From REEB95 sp963785735 (GTDB lineage: Bacteria > Pseudomonadota > Alphaproteobacteria > ATCC43930 > CGMCC-115725): a stretch of 64,000 bases of DNA. The stretch is taken from assembly GCA_963785735.1 (NCBI GenBank), contig CAWAWJ010000001.1:124001-188000 (forward strand), given 5' to 3'. Position 1 is the first letter of the stretch, and every line of letters begins with the position of its first letter. Below, one piece after another: positions 16,726 through 24,678 of the stretch. Position numbers and translations under genes: made by a program. Below the pieces are notes generated by a model. The model was not told the origin of the DNA and did no database searches. It saw only the letters and a list, made by a program, of their open reading frames with translations.

Positions 16726-17853
16726 TTAGTGCGCGCGCGCGGCGGATGCCAGTGTCTTGGTTTCCCGTGACAGGAATTCGCGCAAATCGGAATCCGCGAC
16801 CTCGCGGCTGATGAAGGCCTGGCCGATGTCGCGCGCCAGGATCAGGCTGATGCGCCCGTCCTTGACCTTCTTGTCCTTGCGCATCCGGGCCAAAAGGCGG
16901 CCGGGGTCGAGCGTTTCGAGGCGGGTCTTCAGGCCCACAAGCTCGAAATGCCGGCGCACGCGGCGCGCGGAATCCGCCGGGCAGAGGCCGAGCTTGACCG
17001 AGAGATCGAAGGCCAAAAGCATGCCCAGCGCCACTGCCTCGCCATGGATGAGTGCCTCGCCGAAACCCATCTCGGCTTCGAGCGCATGGCCGAAGGTGTG
17101 GCCGAAATTCAAGAGCGCGCGCTCGCCGGTTTCGCGCTCATCCGCCGCCACCACTTCCGCCTTGGCGGCGCAGCTCCGCAGCACCGCTTCGCGGCGCAAC
17201 GCGGCGTCGCCCTTCACCAGATCGGCGCCGTTCTGCTCGAGCCAATCATAGAATCCGCGGTCGCGGATGAGGCCGTATTTCACCACCTCGGCATAGCCCG
17301 CGAGCAATTCGCGCTTCGGCAATGTCGCCAGCGTGTCGGTATCGGCGATCACCAGCACCGGCTGGTGGAAGGCGCCGACTAGATTCTTCCCGGCCTTGGC
17401 GTCGATCGCGGTCTTGCCGCCGACCGAGCTGTCGACCTGCGCCAGGAGCGTCGTTGGCACCTGCACGTAATCGAGCCCGCGCAACAGCGTCGCCGCGGCG
17501 AAGCCCGCGAGATCGCCGATGACGCCGCCGCCCAAGGCGGCGAGCGCGGTCGAGCGCTCGATGCCGAGCGCCAATATGTCCTCGCAGAGTTTTCCGAAAT
17601 GGGCGAAGTCCTTGGTGCCCTCGCCCGGCGGCAGGATCAGGATTTCCGGCGCGATCCCCGCCTTGGCCAATCCCGACGCGAGCGTCTTCAAATGCAGCTT
17701 CGCCACATTCGCGTCGGTGACGACGACGACGCGTTTCTGGCGCAGGACTTTTTGCATGAGGCCGCCCGCCTCGGCCAGCAAGCCCGGTCCCGCCACGATG
17801 TCGTAGCCCCGGTCTCCCAGCTCGACGCGCAGACGCGAAGGCGCGGCGCTCAC
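16726..17853 (-). CDS. aroB: 3-dehydroquinate synthase
   Basis: 375 residues. Second step of the shikimate pathway: DAHP to 3-dehydroquinate, NAD- and Zn-dependent. The NAD region PPGEGTKDFAHFGKLCEDI, the GGGVIGDLAGFAAATLLRG motif, and metal ligands in the NFGHTFGHALEAEMGF segment are all present. It starts at a GTG that overlaps the aroK stop as GTGA, so aroK-aroB are coupled. A typical full length for the family. Confidence 0.96.
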   Translation of the reverse strand: MSAAPSRLRVELGDRGYDIVAGPGLLAEAGGLMQKVLRQKRVVVVTDANVAKLHLKTLASGLAKAGIAPEILILPPGEGTKDFAHFGKLCEDILALGIERSTALAALGGGVIGDLAGFAAATLLRGLDYVQVPTTLLAQVDSSVGGKTAIDAKAGKNLVGAFHQPVLVIADTDTLATLPKRELLAGYAEVVKYGLIRDRGFYDWLEQNGADLVKGDAALRREAVLRSCAAKAEVVAADERETGERALLNFGHTFGHALEAEMGFGEALIHGEAVALGMLLAFDLSVKLGLCPADSARRVRRHFELVGLKTRLETLDPGRLLARMRKDKKVKDGRISLILARDIGQAFISREVADSDLREFLSRETKTLASAARAH

Positions 17854-18422
17854 GACGCCGCTCCCGCCGTGACGCCGAGGAACTTCGCCAGCGCCGCCAG
17901 CACGCGATCGAGCGATTTGTCGGGCGGCCCGTCCACGCTCTCGACCGCGATGTCGGACTGGGCGTAAACCGGATAGCGTTGGGCGATCTGTTCCTCGAAC
18001 ACGGCGCGCGGATCCTTGCCCTTGAGCAGCGGCCGGTTGTTGCGCCGCGCCACGCGCGCCATCATCAGCTCGATATCCGCCTTGAGCCAGACCGAGATGG
18101 CGCGCGCGCGGATGAGATCGCGCGTCTCCGTGTCGAGATAAGCGCCCCCGCCCGTCGCCAGCACGCAGACCGGATCGCCCAGCAGCCGCCTGATGACCTC
18201 GCGCTCGCGCGCGCGGAAGAAAACCTCGCCGTGGCGCTCGAAAATCTCCTCGATGGTGACGTTGCCCGCCGCGGCCTCGATCGCGGCGTCAGCGTCGACG
18301 AAGGGCAATCCCAGGCGCTGCGCCAGCCGCTTGCCGACGGCGGTCTTGCCCGTGCCCATCAGGCCGACCAGCGCGACGGTTTTCGGCACATGGAACGCCG
18401 GAACACTCGTTGAAACGCTCAT
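17850..18422 (-). CDS. aroK: shikimate kinase
   Basis: About 190 residues. Phosphorylates shikimate at the 3-OH. Walker A is GLMGTGKTAVGK, the shikimate-binding Asp lies in FVDADAAIE, and the GGG loop is LATGGGAYLD. RNNRPLLKG is the lid region. The ATG at 18422 gives the expected short N-terminal extension; a longer frame to 18605 overlaps the divergent small gene. First gene of the aroKB pair. Confidence 0.95.
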   Translation of the reverse strand: MSVSTSVPAFHVPKTVALVGLMGTGKTAVGKRLAQRLGLPFVDADAAIEAAAGNVTIEEIFERHGEVFFRAREREVIRRLLGDPVCVLATGGGAYLDTETRDLIRARAISVWLKADIELMMARVARRNNRPLLKGKDPRAVFEEQIAQRYPVYAQSDIAVESVDGPPDKSLDRVLAALAKFLGVTAGAAS

Positions 18423-18489
18423 GGCGCGTCGATAGACTGCTGATATCCGGACATGGGCGCACACTAGCATTAAGCGGGAAAAACTGGGC

Positions 18490-18630
18490 ATGGGAAAATT
18501 CATTCTGATCGTGTTCGCGGTGCTGCTGCTCGGCGGCGCGGCGGGCGCCGTCGCGCTCATGTTCTGGGACATCCCGGCTCCGACGGCGCGGGTGGAGCGG
18601 ATCATTCCCGATGCGCGATTCCCGCGCTGA
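18490..18630 (+). CDS. 46-residue single-pass membrane peptide
   Basis: ATG at 18490 to TGA at 18630. The product starts MGKFILIVFAVLLLGGAAG, one hydrophobic helix with an almost uncharged N-terminus, followed by MFWDIPAPTARVERIIPD and ending in RFPR. The tail looks periplasmic or cytosolic-facing and proline-containing. The 3' end overlaps the next gene's start by 20 nt, and the frame is intact between aroK and the Pro/Ala-rich gene. The WDIPAP tail and fixed position suggest a conserved peptide. I do not know its function. A GGGAAAAAC precedes the ATG as a weak RBS. Confidence 0.6.
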   Translation: MGKFILIVFAVLLLGGAAGAVALMFWDIPAPTARVERIIPDARFPR

Positions 18631-20389
18631 CGATTTTCGCGTCACGCTGACCGGACGGCTCGTTTCCCTGCTGTTGGGTTCCGTCCTGCTCGCGGCATAT
18701 CCGGCGGCGGCGCAGCAGACCGCTCCCGCCGAAACCGCGCCGCCTTCCAATGCCGTTGCCGCTCCGCCCGATGCGGCGGCGGCGCCAGCCCCGGCACCGA
18801 CACAAGCGCCAGTTCCGGCGCCGCCAGCCAGCATGACGCCAGCACCGGCCGCGGCCACGCCCGCGCCGCCGCCACCGCCACCGCCCGATAATTCGATTCA
18901 GGTCGTGCCGCTGCCGCCGGTCGACGCCTCTTGGATCGGCGCCTTGAGCAAGGACAAGGGCGGCTTCCCGCGCGACCTGTGGAACGGCACGGCGCGAGCC
19001 GCGGTCGCCGCCGGTCTGCCCCGGCTTCAGCCGGTATCCTCGCCCGTCTTGCAGGATTTGACGGGGCGCCTGCTGTTGACCGACGCGGCCTCGCCGCAGG
19101 GCAGCGGCGCGCCCGGCGGCGCGAGCCTGATCGAGCTCCGGCTCGACCGGCTCGTCGCGCTCGGCTATGTCGAGCCGGCCCTGGCGCTGCTGGCGATTCT
19201 TCCCGACACCATGACGAGCGAAACGACCGACCGCGACGGCATCGAGCTGCGCTTCGCCGACAACGACGCCGCCGGCGCCTGCGGCGACGTCAACGCGAAG
19301 ATCCCCCGTTACCAGGGCGTGTGGTGGGACCGCGCGCTGATCGCCTGCCAGGCGCTCGCCGGCGACAGCGCCAAGGCCGCGCTCGGCCAGAGCCTGCTCG
19401 CCGACCAGAAGGCGGCGCGCGATCCCGGCTTCGACGCGCTCATCGCCCGGCTCGGCGGAAGCCGCGCCCCGATCGCGCAATTGAACGACCCCGACCCGAT
19501 GAAATTCGCGCTGCTGGCGGCGGCGAAGCAGAAGCTGCCGCCCGACGCGCTCGCCAATGCCGATCTCGCCTCGCTGCGCTTCTGGGCCTTGAACGCCAAG
19601 CTACCGCCGGAACAACGCCTCGCCGCCGCTGAGCGCGCGGCGCTTTACGGCGCGATATCCCCGGACGATCTCGCATCGCTTTACGGCCAGATCCCGGCCA
19701 CGCCGGCGGGCGTGGCGGCCGTCTTGAAGGCCAAGAAACCCCCGGCCGAGCCCCGGGCACGGGCCTTGCTCTATCAGATCGCGCGCGACGCCGAGGACCA
19801 GGCCCAGCGCCGCGCCGCGATAACGGCGCTGCTGGCCGACGCCAGGCAGCGCGGCGCGTTGCCGGAAACGGCGTTGCTGCTGGCGGGCGCGGTGGGCGGA
19901 GTCACCCTCGACGGTTCGACATCCGATTTCGCCGCCGACGCGGCGCGGGTGCTGCTGGCGGCGGGAGCGCCCGACAAATCCCTGTCCTGGATCGATGCCT
20001 CCAAATCGAAAGCGCTGGCGCTGCTCGCCCGCTGGGCCATGGGCGGAAAATCGCAACCGGGCGACGCCCAGCTCTTGACCGACGCGCTGGCCGAGCTGGC
20101 CGCGCGCGATCCGGCGGCGGCGCCGCGCCAGGCCGATCTCGTCAACGCGATCAACGGCGTGCTGGGCGCGCCGGTGTTGTCCGCCGCGACCGCGCCCGCC
20201 GGCCAGAAGACGGCGGGCCCGAGCCTGGGCGAAACCGTGCTGAGCGCGCGGCTCGCTTTGGCCAATGGCGACAAGCTGACGGCCGATCCGGCCGCGCTGG
20301 CGCAGGCGGTGGCGGGGCTGCACGAAGCCGGGCTCGACGCCGCTTCGCGCCGGCTCGCGGTCGAAGCGGCGCTCGACGCGGGATTCTGA
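18611..20389 (+). CDS. uncharacterised Pro/Ala-rich exported protein
   Basis: 592 residues. A signal peptide (VSLLLGSVLLAAYPAAAQQ) is followed by about 70 residues of Pro/Ala linker, then an Ala/Leu-rich helical body with repeats of the kind found in TPR-like solenoids (for example ALPETALLLAGAVGG, RVLLAAGAPDKSLSWID). I know homologues only as hypothetical proteins (some databases use the misleading name antifreeze glycopeptide polyprotein). It is translationally linked to the 46-aa peptide upstream and to xerD (2-nt gap) downstream. An envelope scaffold or peptidoglycan-associated role is possible but unproven. Confidence 0.7.
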   Translation: MRDSRADDFRVTLTGRLVSLLLGSVLLAAYPAAAQQTAPAETAPPSNAVAAPPDAAAAPAPAPTQAPVPAPPASMTPAPAAATPAPPPPPPPDNSIQVVPLPPVDASWIGALSKDKGGFPRDLWNGTARAAVAAGLPRLQPVSSPVLQDLTGRLLLTDAASPQGSGAPGGASLIELRLDRLVALGYVEPALALLAILPDTMTSETTDRDGIELRFADNDAAGACGDVNAKIPRYQGVWWDRALIACQALAGDSAKAALGQSLLADQKAARDPGFDALIARLGGSRAPIAQLNDPDPMKFALLAAAKQKLPPDALANADLASLRFWALNAKLPPEQRLAAAERAALYGAISPDDLASLYGQIPATPAGVAAVLKAKKPPAEPRARALLYQIARDAEDQAQRRAAITALLADARQRGALPETALLLAGAVGGVTLDGSTSDFAADAARVLLAAGAPDKSLSWIDASKSKALALLARWAMGGKSQPGDAQLLTDALAELAARDPAAAPRQADLVNAINGVLGAPVLSAATAPAGQKTAGPSLGETVLSARLALANGDKLTADPAALAQAVAGLHEAGLDAASRRLAVEAALDAGF

Positions 20390-20391
20390 GC

Positions 20392-21291
20392 GTGGACCGC
20401 TCGCTCGAAGCCTTTCTCGAAATGCTGGCCTCCGAGCGCGGCTCGGCGGCGCTGACGCTCTCCGCCTATCGCAACGATCTCGACCAGGCGGCGGCTTTCT
20501 TGAAGCGCCGCGGCTCCTCGCTCAAATCCGCCTCGAGCGAGGATCTGCGCCGTTACCTCGCGACGATGTCCCAGGCCGGGCTCGGCGCGCGGACTTCGTC
20601 GCGGCGGCTTTCGGCGCTCCGGCAGTTCTACCGTTTTCTCGCGCTCGAAGGCGCGCGCAAGGGCGATCCCTCGGAGGCGCTCGAATCGCCGCGCCTGCCG
20701 CGTTCGCTGCCGAAAATCCTCGGCGAGGACGAGGCGCGGAAACTCATCGCCCAGGCGCGAGCCATGAAAGGCCCCGAAGGCGCGCGGCTTTTGTGCCTGG
20801 TCGAGCTGCTCTACGGCGCGGGCTTGCGGGTTTCGGAATTGGTGGGCTTGCCCTTGGCCGCGGTCAAGCGCGACAAGCGTTTCCTGATCGTGCGCGGCAA
20901 GGGCGCCAAGGAGCGGCTGGCGCCCTTGAGCAAGCCCGCGCGCGCGGCGCTCGACGCCTATCTCGGCGTCCGCGCGGAATTCCTGAAAGAGGGCGAAACT
21001 TCTCGCTGGCTCTTTCCCTCGCGCGGCGTGGCGGGCCACCTGACGCGGCGGCGCTGCGGCCAATTGCTGAAATCGCTGGCGCGCGCTTCGGGCATCGACG
21101 AAAGGCGGCTTTCGCCGCATGTGCTGCGCCACGCCTTCGCCAGCCATCTGGTCGATGGCGGCGCGGATTTGCGCAGCGTCCAGGAAATGCTCGGCCATGC
21201 CGACATCGCCACCACGCAGATCTACACCCATGTGCAGGGCGAGCGCCTGAAGCGGGTCATGACCAATCACCCGCTCTCCCGCAAAAAATAA
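20392..21291 (+). CDS. xerD: site-specific tyrosine recombinase XerD
   Basis: 299 residues. Resolves chromosome dimers at dif with XerC. The N-terminal SAM-like domain contains LTLSAYRNDLDQAAAFL; the catalytic residues are Arg in GAGLRVSELVGL, Lys in VRGKGAKER, His and Arg in HVLRHAFASH, His in LGHADIATTQ and Tyr in IYTHVQ. It starts with GTG at 20392, two nt after the preceding stop. Its placement before accA is common in alphaproteobacteria. XerC is a less likely identity. Confidence 0.93.
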   Translation: MDRSLEAFLEMLASERGSAALTLSAYRNDLDQAAAFLKRRGSSLKSASSEDLRRYLATMSQAGLGARTSSRRLSALRQFYRFLALEGARKGDPSEALESPRLPRSLPKILGEDEARKLIAQARAMKGPEGARLLCLVELLYGAGLRVSELVGLPLAAVKRDKRFLIVRGKGAKERLAPLSKPARAALDAYLGVRAEFLKEGETSRWLFPSRGVAGHLTRRRCGQLLKSLARASGIDERRLSPHVLRHAFASHLVDGGADLRSVQEMLGHADIATTQIYTHVQGERLKRVMTNHPLSRKK

Positions 21292-21392
21292 AGGATTTAC
21301 GGCGCCCGCCCCGGAACATTGGCGCAACATCGGATTAATGATTGCCTGCCTTGTGGCGCAAGCGAGGCGTCCCATGCTAGTTGTCGCGCCTC

Positions 21393-22346
21393 ATGCGCCA
21401 TTTCCTGGAATTCGAAAAACCGCTCGCCGAGCTCGAAGGCAAGATCGAGGAGCTTCGCCACCTGTCCGACGGCGGCGATCTCAACATCGCCGACGAGGTC
21501 GCGAAGCTCGAGGGCAAGGTCGACAAATTCCTGCGCCAGACCTACGCCAAGTTGACGCCGTGGCAGAAGGTCCAGCTGGCGCGCCACCCCGACCGGCCGC
21601 ACGGCGCGGATTACCTGAATCGGCTGATCGACGGCTTCACGCCCCTGGCGGGCGACCGCGCCTTCGCCGAGGACCGCGCCATCATCGGCGGGCTCGGCCG
21701 CTTCAACGGCATGAGCGTGGTGGCGATCGCGCATGAGAAGGGCGCCGACACCCAAGGCCGAGTGAAGCACAATTTCGGCATGGCGCGGCCCGAGGGCTAC
21801 CGCAAGGCGCGGCGGCTGATGGAGCTGGCGGCGCGCTTCAAGCTGCCGGTGCTGACCTTCGTCGATACCGCCGGGGCCTATCCCGGCATTGACGCCGAGG
21901 CGCGCGGCCAGGCCGAGGCGATCGCGCGCGCGGTCGAAACCGGGTTGCAGCTCGAAGTGCCGGTGATCGCCACCGTCATCGGCGAGGGCGGCTCGGGCGG
22001 CGCCATCGCGCTCGCCACCGGCAACGCCGTGCTCATGCTCGAACACGCGATCTATTCGGTGATTTCGCCGGAAGGCTGCGCCTCGATCCTGTGGCGCTCC
22101 TCCGACAACGCGCGGGACGCGGCGGAAGCCTTGCGCCTCACCGCGCAAGATCTGCTGCGCCTGAACGTCATCGACGCGATCGTGCCCGAGCCGCTGGGCG
22201 GCGCGCATCGCGCGCATGAGGCGGCGATCAACGAAACCGGCGGCGCGATCGCCAAGGCGTTGCAGCCGCTGTTGAATCTCGACGGGCCGTCGCTCCGCAC
22301 GCAGCGGCGCGCCAAATTCCTGCAGATGGGATCGCGCGGGCTTTAG
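21393..22346 (+). CDS. accA: acetyl-CoA carboxylase carboxyltransferase subunit alpha
   Basis: 317 residues. With AccD it transfers the carboxyl group from biotin to acetyl-CoA to form malonyl-CoA. MRHFLEFEKPLAELEGKIEEL is the standard start; the crotonase-fold glycine clusters are AYPGIDAEARGQ and GEGGSGGAIAL. I use the ATG at 21393, not the TTG at 21381. Its TAG stop shares two bases with the TAA of the convergent response-regulator gene. Confidence 0.96.
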   Translation: MRHFLEFEKPLAELEGKIEELRHLSDGGDLNIADEVAKLEGKVDKFLRQTYAKLTPWQKVQLARHPDRPHGADYLNRLIDGFTPLAGDRAFAEDRAIIGGLGRFNGMSVVAIAHEKGADTQGRVKHNFGMARPEGYRKARRLMELAARFKLPVLTFVDTAGAYPGIDAEARGQAEAIARAVETGLQLEVPVIATVIGEGGSGGAIALATGNAVLMLEHAIYSVISPEGCASILWRSSDNARDAAEALRLTAQDLLRLNVIDAIVPEPLGGAHRAHEAAINETGGAIAKALQPLLNLDGPSLRTQRRAKFLQMGSRGL

Positions 22347-23014
22347 GCCGCCTTGCGCAGCGTGTAGCCGGTGCCGCGCACCGTGTGCAGCAGCGGATAC
22401 TCGAAGCCGCGGTCGATCTTCTGCCTGAGCCGGCTCACATGCACGTCGATGACGTTGGTCTGGGGATCGAAATGATGGTCCCAGACCTTTTCCAGCAGCA
22501 TGGTGCGCGTGACGATGTGCCCGGCATGCCGCATCAGATATTCGAGCAGGCGGAATTCGCGCGGCAGCAGATCGATCGCCTGGCCCGCCCGCGTCACGCT
22601 GCGCGCGATCAAGTCCATTTCGAGATCGGCCACCTTGAGCTTGGTCTCGCTGCCGTTGCCGCGGCGAGTGAGCGCCTCGAGCCGGGCCAAAAGCTCGGAG
22701 AAGGCGAAGGGCTTGCCGAGATAATCGTCGCCGCCCGCATGCAGGCCCTCGACGCGGTCCTCGACGTCGCCCAGGGCGCTCAACACCAGAACCGGGGTCT
22801 GGTCGTTGGCCGCGCGCAAGGCGGCGATGATCGACAATCCGTCCAATCCTGGCAACATGCGGTCGATGATCATGGCGTCGAAGCTGCCTTGGCGCGCGCA
22901 TTCCAGTCCGTGGCGGCCTTCATCGGCGTGATCGACGCGGTGGCCGCTTTCGGCCAAGCCCTTCAGCAGATAGGCCGCGGCCTCGCGGTCGTCCTCGATC
23001 AGCAGGATGTGCAT
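22343..23014 (-). CDS. OmpR-family response regulator
   Basis: 223 residues. The receiver domain has acidic residues EDD near the start, the phospho-acceptor Asp in MIIDRMLPGLDGLS, Ser in VLSALGD and Lys in YLGKPFAF. The C-terminal winged helix includes LLPREFRLLEYLMRH and TNVIDVHVSRLRQKID. The ATG at 23014 has GAGGGAGAA upstream and lies 13 nt after degP, so degP and the regulator are one transcript. No histidine kinase gene is adjacent, making this an orphan regulator locally. It probably responds to envelope conditions. Confidence 0.92.
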   Translation of the reverse strand: MHILLIEDDREAAAYLLKGLAESGHRVDHADEGRHGLECARQGSFDAMIIDRMLPGLDGLSIIAALRAANDQTPVLVLSALGDVEDRVEGLHAGGDDYLGKPFAFSELLARLEALTRRGNGSETKLKVADLEMDLIARSVTRAGQAIDLLPREFRLLEYLMRHAGHIVTRTMLLEKVWDHHFDPQTNVIDVHVSRLRQKIDRGFEYPLLHTVRGTGYTLRKAA

Positions 23015-23027
23015 GGGAAATTCTCCC

Positions 23028-24575
23028 TCAGCCGTTGTCGTTGCCCGAGACCGACAACGCGACATACTGGTTGATGCCGTGCCGGTTGATCAGCAGCAGC
23101 AGGCTCTTATTGCCGCCCTTCTGCTTGCTGTAGGCGTCGAGCTTGGCCGCCACGTCCTGGGGCGAGGAAGCCGGCTGCTGATCGATGGCGACGATGACGT
23201 CGCCGGGCTCGACGCCGATATCGGCGAGCGGGCTGTCATCGGCGATGTCGGTCACGATCACGCCCTTGACCCCGGCGGGCACGCCCGCCTGGCGGCGCAG
23301 ATCGGGCGTCAGCGGCGCGAGCTTCAGCCCCATGGCATGGGCGCTTTGAGCCTGGCCGCCGCCGCCGCCGCCGGGGGATTGCGTGTCGGCCTTGGCCAGT
23401 TTCTGCTCGTCGGGCATGGATGCGATCACCGGCTGGAGCGCGATCTGCGCGCCCTGGCGCCAGACCTTGACCTCGGCCTTGTTGCCGACCGGGGTTTGCG
23501 CCACGGCGATGGGCAGGTCGCGCACCTTGGCGATGGTTTCACCGTTATAGCTTTGGATCACGTCGCCCTGCTTGAAGCCCGCCTTCTCGGCCGGGCCGCC
23601 CTTGGTGACGTCGGCCACGAGCGCGCCCGACGCCGCCGGCAAGTTCAGATTCTTGGCGATATCGGATGTGACGTCCTGGATCTGCACGCCGATCCAGCCG
23701 CGTGCGACCTTGCCGGTGGTCCGCAACTGATCGATCACCGGCTTGGCCATGTTCGAGGGGATGGCGAAGCCGATGCCGACCGAGCCGCCATTGGGCGAAT
23801 AGATCGCGGTGTTGATGCCGATGACCTGGCCGTTCAAATTGAAATCCGGACCGCCCGAATTGCCGCGGTTGATCGAGGCGTCGATCTGGAGGAAGTCGTC
23901 ATAGGGGCCTTCATGAATGTCGCGCGAACGCCCCGAAATGAATCCGGGGCTGACCGAGCCGCCGAGACCGAAGGGATTGCCGACCGCCAGCACCCAATCG
24001 CCGACTTGGGACTGGCCGCTGTCGCCCCAGGAGACGTAGGGCAGCGGCTGCTTGGCGTCGATCTTCAAAAGCGCCAGATCGGTCTTGGGGTCGCGGCCGA
24101 TCACCTTCGCCGGGTGGCGGCTGTCGTCCTGGAAGATCACCGTCACCTTGTCGGCGTGATCGACGACATGGTTGTTGGTGACGATATAGCCCGCGGGATC
24201 GATGATGAAGCCCGAACCCAGCGCCACCATCTGCCCGCGCGGGGCGGAAAAGCCCTGGCCCTGGCCCTGGCCCTGGCCCTGGTGCTGCTGCTGGAAGAAG
24301 CGGCGCAAGAGTTCATCGAAGGGTGAGGGCGGAAAATTGCGCGGCAGGCCCGGGCCCGCATCCGAATCGCCGTCGCCGTCATTGCCGGCGATACCGCTCG
24401 TCTGCTCGGTGACCGAGATGTTCACCACCGCCGGCATCACCTGCTTGACCATGGGCGCGAAGCTCGGCAGCGCCACGCTCGCGGGATCGGCGTAAGCCAA
24501 AGGCGCCAGCGCGAGGCAAAGCGCGAGACCGGCGGCGAAGGGCGCGGAATGGCGGGACAGGGAAGAGAAGGGCAT
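23028..24575 (-). CDS. degP: Do-type periplasmic serine protease/chaperone
   Basis: 515 residues with a signal peptide (cleavage near LAYADPA). The trypsin-like domain holds His136 (TNNHVVD), Asp166 (PKTDLALLKID) and Ser240 (NRGNSGGPD), followed by two PDZ domains (around LPAASGALVADVTKGG and GVEPGDVIVAIDQ). It degrades and refolds misfolded envelope proteins. The LA loop contains a low-complexity QQQHQGQGQGQGQG run encoded by a hexanucleotide repeat. It heads a two-gene unit with the response regulator downstream. Confidence 0.95.
   Translation of the reverse strand: MPFSSLSRHSAPFAAGLALCLALAPLAYADPASVALPSFAPMVKQVMPAVVNISVTEQTSGIAGNDGDGDSDAGPGLPRNFPPSPFDELLRRFFQQQHQGQGQGQGQGFSAPRGQMVALGSGFIIDPAGYIVTNNHVVDHADKVTVIFQDDSRHPAKVIGRDPKTDLALLKIDAKQPLPYVSWGDSGQSQVGDWVLAVGNPFGLGGSVSPGFISGRSRDIHEGPYDDFLQIDASINRGNSGGPDFNLNGQVIGINTAIYSPNGGSVGIGFAIPSNMAKPVIDQLRTTGKVARGWIGVQIQDVTSDIAKNLNLPAASGALVADVTKGGPAEKAGFKQGDVIQSYNGETIAKVRDLPIAVAQTPVGNKAEVKVWRQGAQIALQPVIASMPDEQKLAKADTQSPGGGGGGQAQSAHAMGLKLAPLTPDLRRQAGVPAGVKGVIVTDIADDSPLADIGVEPGDVIVAIDQQPASSPQDVAAKLDAYSKQKGGNKSLLLLINRHGINQYVALSVSGNDNG
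24253..24282. repeat. (CCCTGG)5 hexanucleotide repeat within degP
   Basis: Five perfect copies of CCCTGG on the plus strand encode five Gln-Gly units at residues 99-108 of DegP. Copy-number change would be in frame, so it could vary the length of the LA loop without breaking the gene. Confidence 0.9.
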
Positions 24576-24678
24576 GAAACGACCTCGTCGTTGAATTTAC
24601 GGTCTATGGCGCGGCATCGTGGCCGGGAACGGATTACGCCACCCCTTCCCGGCGATTAAATCGGCGTAATGTGGCGGA

